Origin: DASTHG01 sp035491895
Lineage (GTDB): Bacteria; Gemmatimonadota; Gemmatimonadetes; Gemmatimonadales; GWC2-71-9
Direction: 5' to 3'
Assembly: GCA_035491895.1 (NCBI GenBank)
Contig: DATJJY010000088.1
Span: 1 to 64,000, forward strand
Length of the DNA: 64,000 nt
Shown piece by piece: positions 1-8,660 of the stretch (position 1 is its first letter; each line of letters begins with the position of its first letter). The translations under genes were made by a program, and so were the position numbers. Under the pieces are notes generated by a model. The model was given only the letters and a program-made list of their open reading frames with translations. It was not told the origin of the DNA and ran no database searches.

Positions 1-425
1 CCCACGAGCGCCTGGTGTGGCACCGCCAGCACCGCGCAGTCGAGCTTCGGAAACACCAGGCGGCGCGGCGCATCGATGACCACGTCGGCGCCGACCGCCT
101 CGTACAGCTTCAGGATGCTGCCGGTCTCGCTGGTGCGCGGCGTGTCGTGATCGCCGGCGACGAGCACGACCGGCGTTGCGGGTAGCGCGACGCGCAGCCG
201 CTGCAGCTGCTGGAAGAGAAAGAGGATAGCCGGGTTGGTCGGCCGGACGGAGTGGAAAATGTCGCCGGCGAAGACAATGAGGTCGGGACGTTGCTCCAGC
301 AGATCATCCACCGCGCGGCGAAACGCCTCCGCCACGTCCGCCTCGCGCTGGTTCGCCCCGCGCGCGTTCTGGCGGTCGAACTGGCGGTAGCCGAGGTGCA
401 GGTCGGCGAGGTGGGCGAGCTTCAC
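1..425 (-). CDS. SbcD/Mre11-like DNA repair metallophosphoesterase, N-terminal part
   Basis: Calcineurin-like phosphoesterase of the SbcD/Mre11 type, which trims DNA ends as the nuclease partner of an SbcC/Rad50 ATPase. The visible 141 residues carry the metal-binding motifs in order: LADLHLG near the N-terminus, FAGDIFHS near residue 53, and AGDHDTPRT in place of the usual GNHD block. The gene runs off the left edge, so the capping domain is unseen. Start: GTG at 425, whose GTGA overlaps the stop of the upstream lipoprotein gene, so the two are translationally coupled. It is last of a visible HerA-NurA operon. A Rad50/SbcC gene just outside the window would be expected but cannot be seen. 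Confidence 0.85.
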   Translation of the reverse strand, partial: MKLAHLADLHLGYRQFDRQNARGANQREADVAEAFRRAVDDLLEQRPDLIVFAGDIFHSVRPTNPAILFLFQQLQRLRVALPATPVVLVAGDHDTPRTSETGSILKLYEAVGADVVIDAPRRLVFPKLDCAVLAVPHQALV

Positions 426-1270
426 GACACCAATTTGAGCGTTCCCTGCTGTTGGACGCGCACTTTCATCCCCGGCGCACCGAAGAATCCTCCGCTGACC
501 GCGACGTGCATCGTGCCGCCGAGCGCGGCGCTCACGACCGCGCCGCGGGTGAGTGACAGCGTCTGCTCGCCGGTGATGGCGCCTTGCAGGGCGACGGTGA
601 ACTGTTGCCCGCCGACGGCGAACTGCATCGGCTTGTCGGGGAGCGCCGTCTCTACTCCGAGACGCACCGTGGTATCTCCCCGGCTCACGCTGATCTCCCG
701 CACCGTCACCGTGGTGTGCACTGTCAACGGTGCCCCCCCGATGGCACTGATCGGCAGCTCCGTCTCGTTGGTCCAGCTGTCGCCCGGTCCGACCGGTTGG
801 TCGGGGAGCGCGAGCGCCGCAGCGCGAAACCCGACCTGCAGCTGGTCGCGCACGAGCGGTGGTATTCCCGCGAGCGCCGAGACGTCGTTGTGCACCGGCC
901 GCAGGTGGTCGTCGTAGATCGTCGTGAGATGCACCTCGCGCAGCCGCTCGGCGGCCTGATCGGCCGCGGCGGGGCTCAGCATCGGACTCACGACCTGCGT
1001 CGAATCGAAGGTGAACGTCACCGGCACGCCGTCGGCGGCGGCGGCGCCGATCGTCTGCGTAAACACGATCCGCATCGAATTCACGCCCCCCGAGTCGGCG
1101 CCGGAATCCGGTCCGAAGCTCGACGTCTGATCCATCACATAGTGGGAGACCGCTCCCGCCGGAGGGTGAAACCGCAGCGCGATCTTGGTGGTGATCGGCG
1201 TGGGCGGCCGCTCGGCGCCTTTGCACCCCACCGTCAGAACGGCCGCGACCAGCAAGGTTATGCGATGCAT
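422..1270 (-). CDS. Predicted lipoprotein, DUF6263-like
   Basis: A 282-residue exported lipoprotein of unknown function. The N-terminus is a short signal peptide ending in a lipobox (LTVGC, Cys at about residue 16), so the mature protein should be anchored in a membrane. The rest looks like one beta-rich domain, with phrases such as FTFDSTQVVSPMLS and GPGDSWTNE that recall the DUF6263 family; this resemblance is from memory and tentative. It sits between herA (16-bp gap) and the SbcD-like gene (4-bp overlap). That is an odd place for an exported protein within a DNA-repair operon. No catalytic motif is recognisable. Confidence 0.75.
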   Translation of the reverse strand: MHRITLLVAAVLTVGCKGAERPPTPITTKIALRFHPPAGAVSHYVMDQTSSFGPDSGADSGGVNSMRIVFTQTIGAAAADGVPVTFTFDSTQVVSPMLSPAAADQAAERLREVHLTTIYDDHLRPVHNDVSALAGIPPLVRDQLQVGFRAAALALPDQPVGPGDSWTNETELPISAIGGAPLTVHTTVTVREISVSRGDTTVRLGVETALPDKPMQFAVGGQQFTVALQGAITGEQTLSLTRGAVVSAALGGTMHVAVSGGFFGAPGMKVRVQQQGTLKLVS

Positions 1271-1286
1271 TCGGCTCCTCGATCGA

Positions 1287-3245
1287 TCAATAGGGTTCCT
1301 CGGCGATGGGGCCGAGCGGCTGGACCGGCGACCGCTCCCGGGCCGGTTCCGACGCCACCCGTACGCCCAATCGCTTGCGAAACATCGCTAATGCGTCGGC
1401 GGGACGCTCACGCCGTACCGCGGCCAGTGCCCGCCGGACGTCCATTTCCTCGTGCCCGGCGATCAAATCCTTGACCTGGTTCGTCCGCACGCGCGCGTCG
1501 AGCCGTACGAGCTGCAATGCCACCGCATCGGCGAACAGCAGGTCCACGGCCGGAGGGAATCGCTCCACTCCGTCCCTCCCCCGCATTACCGGGGGGCGCG
1601 GAAACCGCACGAAGATCGGCTGCGTGAAGTGCGGGTGCCGCACCATCAGCTCGCCCACCGGGAGCGTGGCGAGCTTGATCTTGGTCGCGGGGGACAGCAC
1701 CTGATACCCCGGCGTGGCGAGCTCGTCCGAGTCCATGCGCCCGAAAACTTGCGTCCCGGCGTTGCCGACGACGCGGCGGTGCACCTGAGAGCGGAACTGC
1801 TCGGCGCCGAACAGGACGAGCCCCAGGTAGCGGCCACGCTCCGAGATGTCGAGCAGCATCTTCTTCACATACGTGTCGGCGCCGTCGGCGGGGGCGTATT
1901 TGTTGAGCTCATCGACGAACACCACGACCGCGTCCACACCGAGATCGCGGCGCTCGAGGTGCTCGCGCAGCTTCGACACGACACGCGCGAAGACGAGATC
2001 CTGCCCCAGCGGGTCGACGTTGGCGACGTCGATGACGTACACGCCGCGATCCTCGAACCGCCCCCAGGGGAGGTCGCTCGCCGGACCGTCGTCGGTCACG
2101 AGTCCCTTGCAGCGCGTCGAGACATTGCCAAGACGATTGCGCACCTTGCGGATCGTCGCGATGTGGTGGGTGCGCCAGATGTCGCCGCGGCCGGCCAGCT
2201 CCAGGCCGTCGAAAATGCTCCGGAACAGGCGCTCCAGATCGGCGAACGTTTCGACCCGGTGCTCGCCGCCGAACCCGTCCGCGAACTCGCGCCGCACCAC
2301 CCGGTCGCCGAGGAAGTCGATGAACGCATCCGCCTTGGCGTCGATGTCATCCCGGTTCAACAGGACCTCGGCGAAGTCGAGCACCTCGGTCAGCCCCCAG
2401 ACGAGCGGCTCGACCGATTGGGCGAGATCCGGATGGGTGCGCAGCGTGTTCAGGTTCACACCGTCGGCCTTGAACGGCGCGAAGTAGCGCACCCGCTCGA
2501 AGGGGCCGGGCGCGATCCCGAGGCGGGCGTAGCGCCGCCGGTCGGAGTCGTCGGCTGCTCCCGGCTGATCGAGAAACAGGAGATCGGGTCCTTTGACGTT
2601 GAAGCACAGCGCCGCGACGCTGCCGCGGTGCGCCGGGTAGTGATGAAAGATCGAGCTCAACAGGAATTCAACCGCGCTCGTCTTCGTCGCGAGACCCGAG
2701 ACTCCGGAGATGTTCAGATGGGCCGCCTCGGGGCCGAGCAGGAAGTCGGCGTCGAGATAGACGGGCGCTTCGAGACCCCCCGATTCGTACAGTCCGACGG
2801 GGATCGCCGTCGGCTGTGCGGTGTTGAGGTACGCGTCCATCCGCAGCGCCGCGGCGACGTCGGCGTCGGTTGCGACGTGCACCGCGCCGAGCGGCACGGG
2901 CTGTAGCGGCTCCTCGGGGATTTGTCTGAGGACCGCGGCGGTCCACAATCGGATCTCGGGACGCTCGGTCGGGCTTTCGGCGGCGCGCGCCGGGTCTCCT
3001 TCCGCGCCGATGACGTCGTGTAACGGCGTGACGAGATCCGAGTAGGCGAAACCGTCGGTGACGACGCCGTAGACGATTCGCCCCGACCCCAGATCCCCGG
3101 CACCTGGTCCCAGGACTTTCACGATCGCCCCGATGCCGATACTCGTCTCCGTCGCCGTCCAGAAGTGGAACTGGTGCGGCGTGGCCGGCTTCAATTCGGT
3201 CGCGACGACGCGACCAATCGGGGTTTCGTCGGTCTTGCGAATCAC
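1287..3245 (-). CDS. herA: HerA-like DNA translocase ATPase
   Basis: Hexameric FtsK/HerA-superfamily ATPase that pumps duplex DNA into its NurA nuclease partner during end resection. The 652 residues begin with a HAS-barrel-like domain (about 1-75). A Walker A variant follows at about 180-190 (SGVSGLATKTS), and Walker B at about 441-446 (VVFVDE), followed by the GRYLGLVLFGAEQ and GNAGTQVFGRM segments typical of the family's sensor and arginine-finger region. Start: GTG at 3245, overlapping the NurA-like stop in GTGA. The adjacent nurA-like gene upstream and SbcD/Mre11-like gene downstream support the call. The A in the P-loop (GLATKTS) is a small deviation from GxxGxGKT/S but keeps the Lys-Thr-Ser. 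Confidence 0.85.
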   Translation of the reverse strand: MIRKTDETPIGRVVATELKPATPHQFHFWTATETSIGIGAIVKVLGPGAGDLGSGRIVYGVVTDGFAYSDLVTPLHDVIGAEGDPARAAESPTERPEIRLWTAAVLRQIPEEPLQPVPLGAVHVATDADVAAALRMDAYLNTAQPTAIPVGLYESGGLEAPVYLDADFLLGPEAAHLNISGVSGLATKTSAVEFLLSSIFHHYPAHRGSVAALCFNVKGPDLLFLDQPGAADDSDRRRYARLGIAPGPFERVRYFAPFKADGVNLNTLRTHPDLAQSVEPLVWGLTEVLDFAEVLLNRDDIDAKADAFIDFLGDRVVRREFADGFGGEHRVETFADLERLFRSIFDGLELAGRGDIWRTHHIATIRKVRNRLGNVSTRCKGLVTDDGPASDLPWGRFEDRGVYVIDVANVDPLGQDLVFARVVSKLREHLERRDLGVDAVVVFVDELNKYAPADGADTYVKKMLLDISERGRYLGLVLFGAEQFRSQVHRRVVGNAGTQVFGRMDSDELATPGYQVLSPATKIKLATLPVGELMVRHPHFTQPIFVRFPRPPVMRGRDGVERFPPAVDLLFADAVALQLVRLDARVRTNQVKDLIAGHEEMDVRRALAAVRRERPADALAMFRKRLGVRVASEPARERSPVQPLGPIAEEPY

Positions 3246-4249
3246 GTCCCGGTTCGTGGGAGACGGGAGGCGGGCGACGCCATGAGATGGTGCGGAGCCC
3301 GGCTCCGCAGGTACGACTCTACGTCATGGATAGGGTAAAGTAACCGGTCGAACCGTGCGTCAGGCGCGGCGAGCGGGGCGCGCTCGGCCAGCAGCCATCC
3401 CGAGAGCTCCGCCGCCCGGGTCCCGCGACCATCATCCCGGGCCGTTTCGACGCGGATCAAGCCGTAGTGCAGATCGCGCCCCTCCCAGGGCCAGAGTCGC
3501 AGATACCACGAATCGACCTCGGTGCGCCCATGCCCGCCGCGGACTCGGAAACCGCTGGTGCGGTGCTCGGCCGGGATCGTCAGCGCGCGCTCCAGGTGGC
3601 GGCCCGTCAGGAACTGCGCGCCGTGGCTCTTGATGACCCCGATCGACCGGGGGTGTTTCGCGAGCGTTGCCGAGACCGCGACCTGCCCGTCGACGACGAG
3701 CCAGTCCCCGGGCCCGAGTCCACCGGCGGCTCGCTCGCCCAGTTGCCGCTCGAGTCCGGCGCGGGCGCGATGGACCTCGCGGCGCAGCGCCTCGAGCGCC
3801 TGTGCCGGCTGGGTGCCCGCCTCGACTTCGACCGGCACGGCCTCGAGACCGGCCTCTTCCAGCGTTGCACGGCGTCCCTCGTCGAGTACCTGCGTCGGGG
3901 CGATGACCAGCTGGCGCGCGGCCCAGGCGGCGGTCGCAAGTCGGCGCCCGGAGTCGCGGCGGCGCACGGCAGCGGCGACGTAGGCGAGGGCGATCGGTTG
4001 CACGCCGTCGTAGCCGATCACCTTCCATTGCTGGATACCGTCGAGGAACGACATGCCGTCCGGCGCCGTGGACGCGACGACTGGGTGAACTCGCAGCTCG
4101 GCGTCCTCCACGATTTCGACCTCCACTCCGCTCGACGCGGCGCCCTCATCGGGTTCGTGCCGGTGCCCGAGGCTCGCGTCGGGAAGAAAGGAGGCCGGCG
4201 TGACGCCGCTCGCGTACAACCCGTCGAGCCAGCCGCGGCCCCGATTCAT
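3242..4249 (-). CDS. nurA: NurA-domain nuclease
   Basis: Probable NurA-family 5'-3' nuclease (335 residues) that works with HerA. The family's two acidic motifs are visible: FLDGIQQ (Asp about 70) and VVDGQ (Asp about 187), followed by IGVIKSHG (Lys about 207) and a C-terminal YPIHDVESYLRSR block typical of NurA domains. Start: ATG at 4249, overlapping the O-methyltransferase stop in ATGA; a longer in-frame extension upstream lies wholly within the methyltransferase gene and is compositionally noise. It is coupled by overlap to herA downstream. Bacterial NurA proteins are divergent, so the call rests on motif order plus the herA neighbour. Confidence 0.8.
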   Translation of the reverse strand: MNRGRGWLDGLYASGVTPASFLPDASLGHRHEPDEGAASSGVEVEIVEDAELRVHPVVASTAPDGMSFLDGIQQWKVIGYDGVQPIALAYVAAAVRRRDSGRRLATAAWAARQLVIAPTQVLDEGRRATLEEAGLEAVPVEVEAGTQPAQALEALRREVHRARAGLERQLGERAAGGLGPGDWLVVDGQVAVSATLAKHPRSIGVIKSHGAQFLTGRHLERALTIPAEHRTSGFRVRGGHGRTEVDSWYLRLWPWEGRDLHYGLIRVETARDDGRGTRAAELSGWLLAERAPLAAPDARFDRLLYPIHDVESYLRSRAPHHLMASPASRLPRTGT

Positions 4250-4881
4250 GCCGAGAGCTTGATCGCGACGACAATGCCGTCGCGCAGCGGGACGACCGCG
4301 GACACGACCCTCGTGTCCGTGGCGGCGAGGCGATTGAACGCCCGCACGCCCTCCGTGGACGGGGAATGGTTCTCCGGATCCACGACGGTGCCGTGCAGGA
4401 ACGCGTTGTCGCACAAGAGCAGGCCGCCCCGGCGCAACAAGCGGACACTCCACTCGAAGTACTGGGGAAGCGGCTCCTTGTCGGCATCGATGAACACCAC
4501 GTCGAAACCCGCCTCGAGCGTGGGCAGAACCTGCCGCGCATCACCTACCAGCAACCGGACGCGGTCGGCGACGCCCGCCTCGGTGTACGCCTGCCGCGCG
4601 AGTCGCGCGTGCTCCGGGTCGACCTCGAGCGTCGTCAGCAGACCGTCCACCGGGAGCGCCCGGGCGAGCCAGATGCCGCTGTATCCCGCGAGCGAGCCGA
4701 TCTCGAGGACGCGGCGCGCGGCAGCGAGCCGCACCAGCACATGCAGGAACTTGCCTTCTTCGGGAGAAATGTGGATCGGTGGCAGGCCGCACTCGGCGTG
4801 TCGAGCGCGTACACGGGCCAGGACGGGGTCTTCGATCGCGAACAGCTCCTCGACGTAGCGTTGGAGCCGTTCGTCCTCCAC
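4246..4881 (-). CDS. SAM-dependent O-methyltransferase, family 3
   Basis: A 211-residue class I methyltransferase of the catechol/caffeoyl-CoA O-methyltransferase type. SAM motif I is VLEIGSLAGYSGIWLA (about 65-80), the acidic end of beta-2 is TLEVDPEHA, and VFIDADKE and LLCDNAFLHGTV are the metal-binding blocks of this family. The start is GTG at 4881, sharing a base with the stop codon of the upstream gene (TAGTG). A long in-frame extension upstream overlaps the preceding genes and is rejected. It overlaps nurA by 4 bp. The substrate cannot be inferred, and nothing obvious links it to DNA repair apart from operon membership. Confidence 0.9.
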   Translation of the reverse strand: MEDERLQRYVEELFAIEDPVLARVRARHAECGLPPIHISPEEGKFLHVLVRLAAARRVLEIGSLAGYSGIWLARALPVDGLLTTLEVDPEHARLARQAYTEAGVADRVRLLVGDARQVLPTLEAGFDVVFIDADKEPLPQYFEWSVRLLRRGGLLLCDNAFLHGTVVDPENHSPSTEGVRAFNRLAATDTRVVSAVVPLRDGIVVAIKLSA

Positions 4882-5396
4882 TACGCAGTGGCCTCGACGT
4901 TGGGGAACGGTGGCACCTCGAGCAGCCACAACCCCGCGAGCCGGGACTGCTTGTCGACCTCGACCATCAGGAGGTCCGCGACGCGCACCACGGTGGCGGG
5001 CTTGATGCGACCCACGCGGATGTGGATCAGCGACTCGGCCGCGTTCTTCTCGACGATCAACGCCGTGTCGACTTCCACCGCGGCCACCGCCGGCTGCGAG
5101 CGGCGTGTGGGGAACAGCACGCGCGCGTCGGACGCGGCCTCGGGTGGCGCGAGCGAATCGAGCGTCCGGATGTCGTCGGGCCAGGTGACGACGTCGAGCC
5201 CCCGCAGCAACCCTCCCGCGACGTCGAGCAGCACGAACGAGCCGTCGCTCCCCTCGAGATCGACGGTGCCGTTCATCCCGGTCGCCTTGGGAATCCCTTT
5301 GCAGACCGCCGACAGGATGTCCGTCTCGGGATCCCAGCGGTAGCTGACCTTGGGAAGCTTGCCCTCGAGCGGCTGGATCTTGGCTTCGTATTGCAT
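4881..5396 (-). CDS. Conserved hypothetical protein, no recognised domain
   Basis: A 171-residue acidic, soluble protein with no signal peptide or membrane segment. The N-terminal half contains VSYRWDPETDILSAVCKG, a beta-hairpin pattern vaguely like DUF2283. The C-terminal half repeats a similar strand-rich pattern (VVRVADLLMVEVDKQSRL). I chose ATG at 5396 because AGAAGGGG lies 7 bases upstream. An ATG at 5414, overlapping the aspC stop in ATGA, is the alternative and adds six residues. It lies in the operon between the aminotransferase and the O-methyltransferase. I do not recognise a function. Confidence 0.7.
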   Translation of the reverse strand: MQYEAKIQPLEGKLPKVSYRWDPETDILSAVCKGIPKATGMNGTVDLEGSDGSFVLLDVAGGLLRGLDVVTWPDDIRTLDSLAPPEAASDARVLFPTRRSQPAVAAVEVDTALIVEKNAAESLIHIRVGRIKPATVVRVADLLMVEVDKQSRLAGLWLLEVPPFPNVEATA

Positions 5397-5410
5397 GGCG
5401 GCGCCCCTTC

Positions 5411-6595
5411 TCACCCCAACCGCTTCGCGAAACTGACGATGCGGTCCAACGACTTCTCGATGTCACTCGTCGCGGCGGCGTACGACAGCCGTGTCCAGCG
5501 GTCGTCGCCGAACGCCGCTCCGGGGACCAGCGCGACGCCGGTCTCGGTAATGAGCCGGGTGCAGAAATCCGTCCCGGAGATGCCGACGAACGAATCGGTC
5601 CGGAAAAAGAAGTAGAACGCCCCGTGCGGTTCGACGAACTCGACCCCCGGGAGGTGGCGCCGGAACCCCGAGGTGAGGAGATCGCGGCGGCGCCGGAACT
5701 CGGCCACCATGCGCTGCACGTCTTGCTCCAGCCGCTCGTCGGCGAATGCCGCCGCGGCGGCGTATTGCGCCATATGGTTCGCACCCGAGGTCGTGTGCGA
5801 CTGCAGCGCCGCCATGGCCTTCGCGACCGGGCCGGGTGCGAGAGCGACGCCCACGCGCCATCCCGTCATGGCGTACGCTTTGCTGACGCCCGTCACCACG
5901 ACCACCCGCTCCAGCAGGTCGTCGGAGAGATCGAGGAACGACGGCGCCGGCCCGCTGCCATAGTGGATGCGGCGGTAGATCTCGTCGGAGATCACCCACA
6001 CGTTGCGCTCCGCCGCCCACTGCGCGATGGAGCGCAGCTCGGCGAGTGTGTACACCGATCCCGTGGGGTTGCAGGGAGAGCAGAGGATCAGCCCCTTCGG
6101 GGCGGGCAGGATCCGCTCCAGCTCGCGCACGCTGACCTTGAGCCCCCATTCGGGGTGCCCCGCGATCAGCACAGGACGCGCGCGCGCGAGATGCACGATC
6201 TGCGGATACGATACCCACGCGGGCGCCGGGATCGCCACCACGTCACCCGGGCCGAACAGCGTGAAGCAGGCGTTGAAGAGCGACTGCTTGGAGCCGGTCG
6301 AGACAACGATGTTGTCGGCGTTCACCGGGCGGCCGCCCGACAGGAGGGAGAGATGCTTGGCTGCGGCGGCGCGCAGCTCGAGTATCCCCTCGTTCGCCGG
6401 ATAGCGCGTCTTGCCTTCCTTGATCGCCCGGATCCCGGCCTCGACCGGGATGGGGGGGGTAGGAAAATCGGGCTCGCCAGCCCCCAGATCGATCACATCC
6501 TCCCCGGCCGCCCGGCGCCGCTTTGCCTCCTGGGAGATCGCGATCGTCGCGGAGGTCTCCAGGTGGGCGATGTTGGGCGACAGAACGTCGCTCAT
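5411..6595 (-). CDS. aspC: PLP-dependent aspartate aminotransferase, class I/II
   Basis: A 394-residue fold-type I aminotransferase of the Thermus/Bacillus aspartate (or aspartate/prephenate) type. Features seen: GAGEPDFPTPP near residue 38, SPCNPTGSVY (about 173-182), SDEIYRRI with the pyridine-binding Asp (about 204), SKAYAMTGWR with the PLP lysine (about 239), and the C-terminal substrate-arginine region LSYAAATSD. The cytosolic reaction would move an amino group between aspartate or glutamate and oxo-acids. Start ATG 6595; an upstream in-frame ATG at 6670 only adds a low-complexity tail. It is the first visible gene of the minus-strand operon and diverges from the HD-GYP gene. Exact substrate range is unknown. 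Confidence 0.88.
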   Translation of the reverse strand: MSDVLSPNIAHLETSATIAISQEAKRRRAAGEDVIDLGAGEPDFPTPPIPVEAGIRAIKEGKTRYPANEGILELRAAAAKHLSLLSGGRPVNADNIVVSTGSKQSLFNACFTLFGPGDVVAIPAPAWVSYPQIVHLARARPVLIAGHPEWGLKVSVRELERILPAPKGLILCSPCNPTGSVYTLAELRSIAQWAAERNVWVISDEIYRRIHYGSGPAPSFLDLSDDLLERVVVVTGVSKAYAMTGWRVGVALAPGPVAKAMAALQSHTTSGANHMAQYAAAAAFADERLEQDVQRMVAEFRRRRDLLTSGFRRHLPGVEFVEPHGAFYFFFRTDSFVGISGTDFCTRLITETGVALVPGAAFGDDRWTRLSYAAATSDIEKSLDRIVSFAKRLG

Positions 6596-6744
6596 GGACG
6601 GCTGGCTCCGAGAACTCGTGGGGGTCGACGGTGTCAGGGGCACGCGTGACGATACGTCCGGACGAACCACCCGCGCAACCGCGCCACGCCGCGTCGGTTG
6701 CGGCCCCGTGACCTTCGGGCCGGTGAAGCATCTTCAAGAGAACC

Positions 6745-7404
6745 GTGATGACTCTCTCCTCTCCTCGAACCTCCGGCCTCGCCTTCCCGGCCAGACGCGC
6801 GGCGCGCCTCCGCCGGGGGCGCAGCGCGTTTGAGCGGTCGCGGCTGCAGATCGTTCACAAGCTCGCCTCGCTCATCGAGTCCGCGGACCGCTACACCTTC
6901 GGTCACTGCCAGCGCGTCGCCGCCTATGCCCTGGATGTCGCCCGCACGCTCGGGCTCGACGAGCGCCAGCGGGCCACGGTGTACGTCGGCGCCTACCTCC
7001 ATGACATCGGTAAGGTCCTGGTACCGAGAGAGATACTGACAAAGCCGGGGCAACTCGCCGCCGGCGAGCTCGACGTAATTCGAACCCATCCCCAACGCGG
7101 CCTCGAGCTGCTCGGCGCGACCGGCCTCCCGTGGAACGTCGCCCCGATCATCCGGTGGCACCACGAGCGCTACGACGGGAGCGGCTATCCGGACCACCTT
7201 TGCGGGACCGAGATCCCGCTGGAGGCCCAGATCATTGGGGTCGTGGATGCGTTCGATGCTCTGACCTCGACGCGGACGTACCGGCCGGCAATCGCTCCAG
7301 CGCGGGCCCTGGCTGTCTTGCAGCTGGCGCGCCGCGGTTGGCACCCCGAGGTCTTTCGGGCATTCGTGAGCGCCTTCAACAGGGTGAACACCCTCGTCGC
7401 CTGA
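6745..7404 (+). CDS. HD-GYP domain phosphohydrolase
   Basis: A 219-residue single-domain HD-GYP protein, the class that degrades cyclic di-GMP. Metal ligands and signature residues are present: GHCQRVA (His about 54), LHDIGK (about 85-90), THPQRG (His about 115), RWHHERYDGSGYP (about 138-149, the GYP motif) and VVDAFDALTS (Asp about 168). A basic N-terminal tail precedes it, with no receiver or sensory domain. A second ATG at 6748 is equally possible. It closely resembles the C-terminal half of the TPR/HD-GYP protein at 23341-24915, pointing to gene duplication. It diverges from aspC; the spacer shows no clear promoter. Confidence 0.9.
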   Translation: MMTLSSPRTSGLAFPARRAARLRRGRSAFERSRLQIVHKLASLIESADRYTFGHCQRVAAYALDVARTLGLDERQRATVYVGAYLHDIGKVLVPREILTKPGQLAAGELDVIRTHPQRGLELLGATGLPWNVAPIIRWHHERYDGSGYPDHLCGTEIPLEAQIIGVVDAFDALTSTRTYRPAIAPARALAVLQLARRGWHPEVFRAFVSAFNRVNTLVA

Positions 7405-7409
7405 CGAGG

Positions 7410-8579
7410 TCAGTCGTGCAGCAGCGCATGCCGCCGAAGAATGGCGGCCGTCGAATCGATCGGTAGCGCCCGCACAATCCCGCGAAACCCCCGCACCGTC
7501 TCCGCCTTCAGCAGCGAATTGTAGATCGCTTCTTCGGTTGCCTCGATCGCCGCCTCGAACAGTGGGGACACGGCGTCGTTGGTGACAACCTCGACCGTAT
7601 CCGTCAGCCGGTCGGCCCCTAAAGGACTTCCTGACGGTCGTGATCGGGCGGTCGGTGAGCTCCCGGATGGCCCGACCGCCGGTCTGCCCGTCCGCCCTTC
7701 CGCAAACGCGATGACGAAGTCTCCGCTCCCATTCGACATGCTGCTCCCCGTGCGGGCGAGGCCGGCAAGCGCGCGTCGTCCCAGGCGTTCCAGCTGCCGG
7801 TGGTCGAGCGGCGCGTCCGTGGCGAGAACGATGATGACGCTGCCGTCTCCCAGGTCGCCCTTGAGGTAGTACTGCCCCAGCTCGCGACCCACCGGTGCCC
7901 CGGCGATCGTCAGCACGCCGCCGAAGTTGCTCTGGACGAGCGCCCCCACAGTCCATCCGCCCATCTTCGCAGGCACCCGGCGACTGGCCGTGCCGATTCC
8001 CCCCTTCCAGCCGAACGCCACCGTCCCCCGGCCTGCCCCGACGGCCCCTTCCGCCACGGGGCCGGTCTGGGCCCCGCGAATCGCGCTCAGCACGTCCTGC
8101 TCGGAAACCGGACGGGCCCGGATGTCATTGAGAAAACCGTCGTTCGTCTCCGCCACCACCGGGTTGGCGGAGCGCACATCCTCGTTCCCCGGCAAGCCGA
8201 GGAGGTAGGTGAGCACGGCGTCGGCAGCCCGGGGCACGCAGAGTGTGCAGGTCAGGACGATCGGCGATTCGAGCTCCCCCAGCTCGTTCACCTGCGTCGA
8301 GCCGGCGAGTTTCCCGAACGCATTCCCTATGACGATCGCGGCCGGGACCTTGTCGCGGAACACGTTGCCCTCATGGGCGAGAATCGCCGTGACGCCGGTA
8401 TTGATGGAATCGCCGCGAGCAATGGTGACCTGACCGACTCGTACGCCGGAAACGTCGGTGATTGCATCGAGGGGCCCCGGGGGCAGGACGCCGACGCTGA
8501 TCCCGAGGTCACTGACACGAGGGCGCTGCTGCGCCGTGGCCGGTACGGCCAGGCAGGAGAGGATTAGGAGAATTCGCAT
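7410..8579 (-). CDS. P1 (DmpA/BapA) family aminopeptidase, exported
   Basis: A 389-residue peptidase of family S58, self-cleaving Ntn-like enzymes that release N-terminal amino acids from peptides or beta-peptides. The N-terminal RILLILSCLAVPATAQ is a signal peptide, so it acts outside the cytoplasm. Family motifs: GPLDAITDVSGVRVGQVT, VVAETNDGFLND, GRGTVAFGWKGGIGTASR and, late in the chain, LARTGSSMSNGSGDF, whose Gly-Ser is the expected autocleavage site and nucleophile. ATG 8579 is preferred over 8591 because it gives a better signal peptide. A Pro/Ser/Arg-rich stretch just after the nucleophile region (bases about 7620-7700) looks like a small insertion. It converges on the HD-GYP gene with a 5-bp gap. 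Confidence 0.88.
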   Translation of the reverse strand: MRILLILSCLAVPATAQQRPRVSDLGISVGVLPPGPLDAITDVSGVRVGQVTIARGDSINTGVTAILAHEGNVFRDKVPAAIVIGNAFGKLAGSTQVNELGELESPIVLTCTLCVPRAADAVLTYLLGLPGNEDVRSANPVVAETNDGFLNDIRARPVSEQDVLSAIRGAQTGPVAEGAVGAGRGTVAFGWKGGIGTASRRVPAKMGGWTVGALVQSNFGGVLTIAGAPVGRELGQYYLKGDLGDGSVIIVLATDAPLDHRQLERLGRRALAGLARTGSSMSNGSGDFVIAFAEGRTGRPAVGPSGSSPTARSRPSGSPLGADRLTDTVEVVTNDAVSPLFEAAIEATEEAIYNSLLKAETVRGFRGIVRALPIDSTAAILRRHALLHD

Positions 8580-8660
8580 CCGCGACCTCACTGTTGCTCT
8601 TTGTTTGCCCCGAAGCTAGCGTGACCCTCGGTAGAGCGCCCTTTGACAACCGAGGAACGC

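Noticed and set aside
4882..5784. A 300-residue N-terminal extension of the O-methyltransferase
   Set aside because: The extra frame lies within the aminotransferase and hypothetical genes and has no domain; the start overlapping the previous stop is far more credible.
8643..8648. TTGACA at the start of the helicase-like gene read as a -35 box
   Set aside because: No -10-like sequence lies 16-19 bases downstream (GGGAGT at the expected place), and it overlaps a possible TTG start codon.
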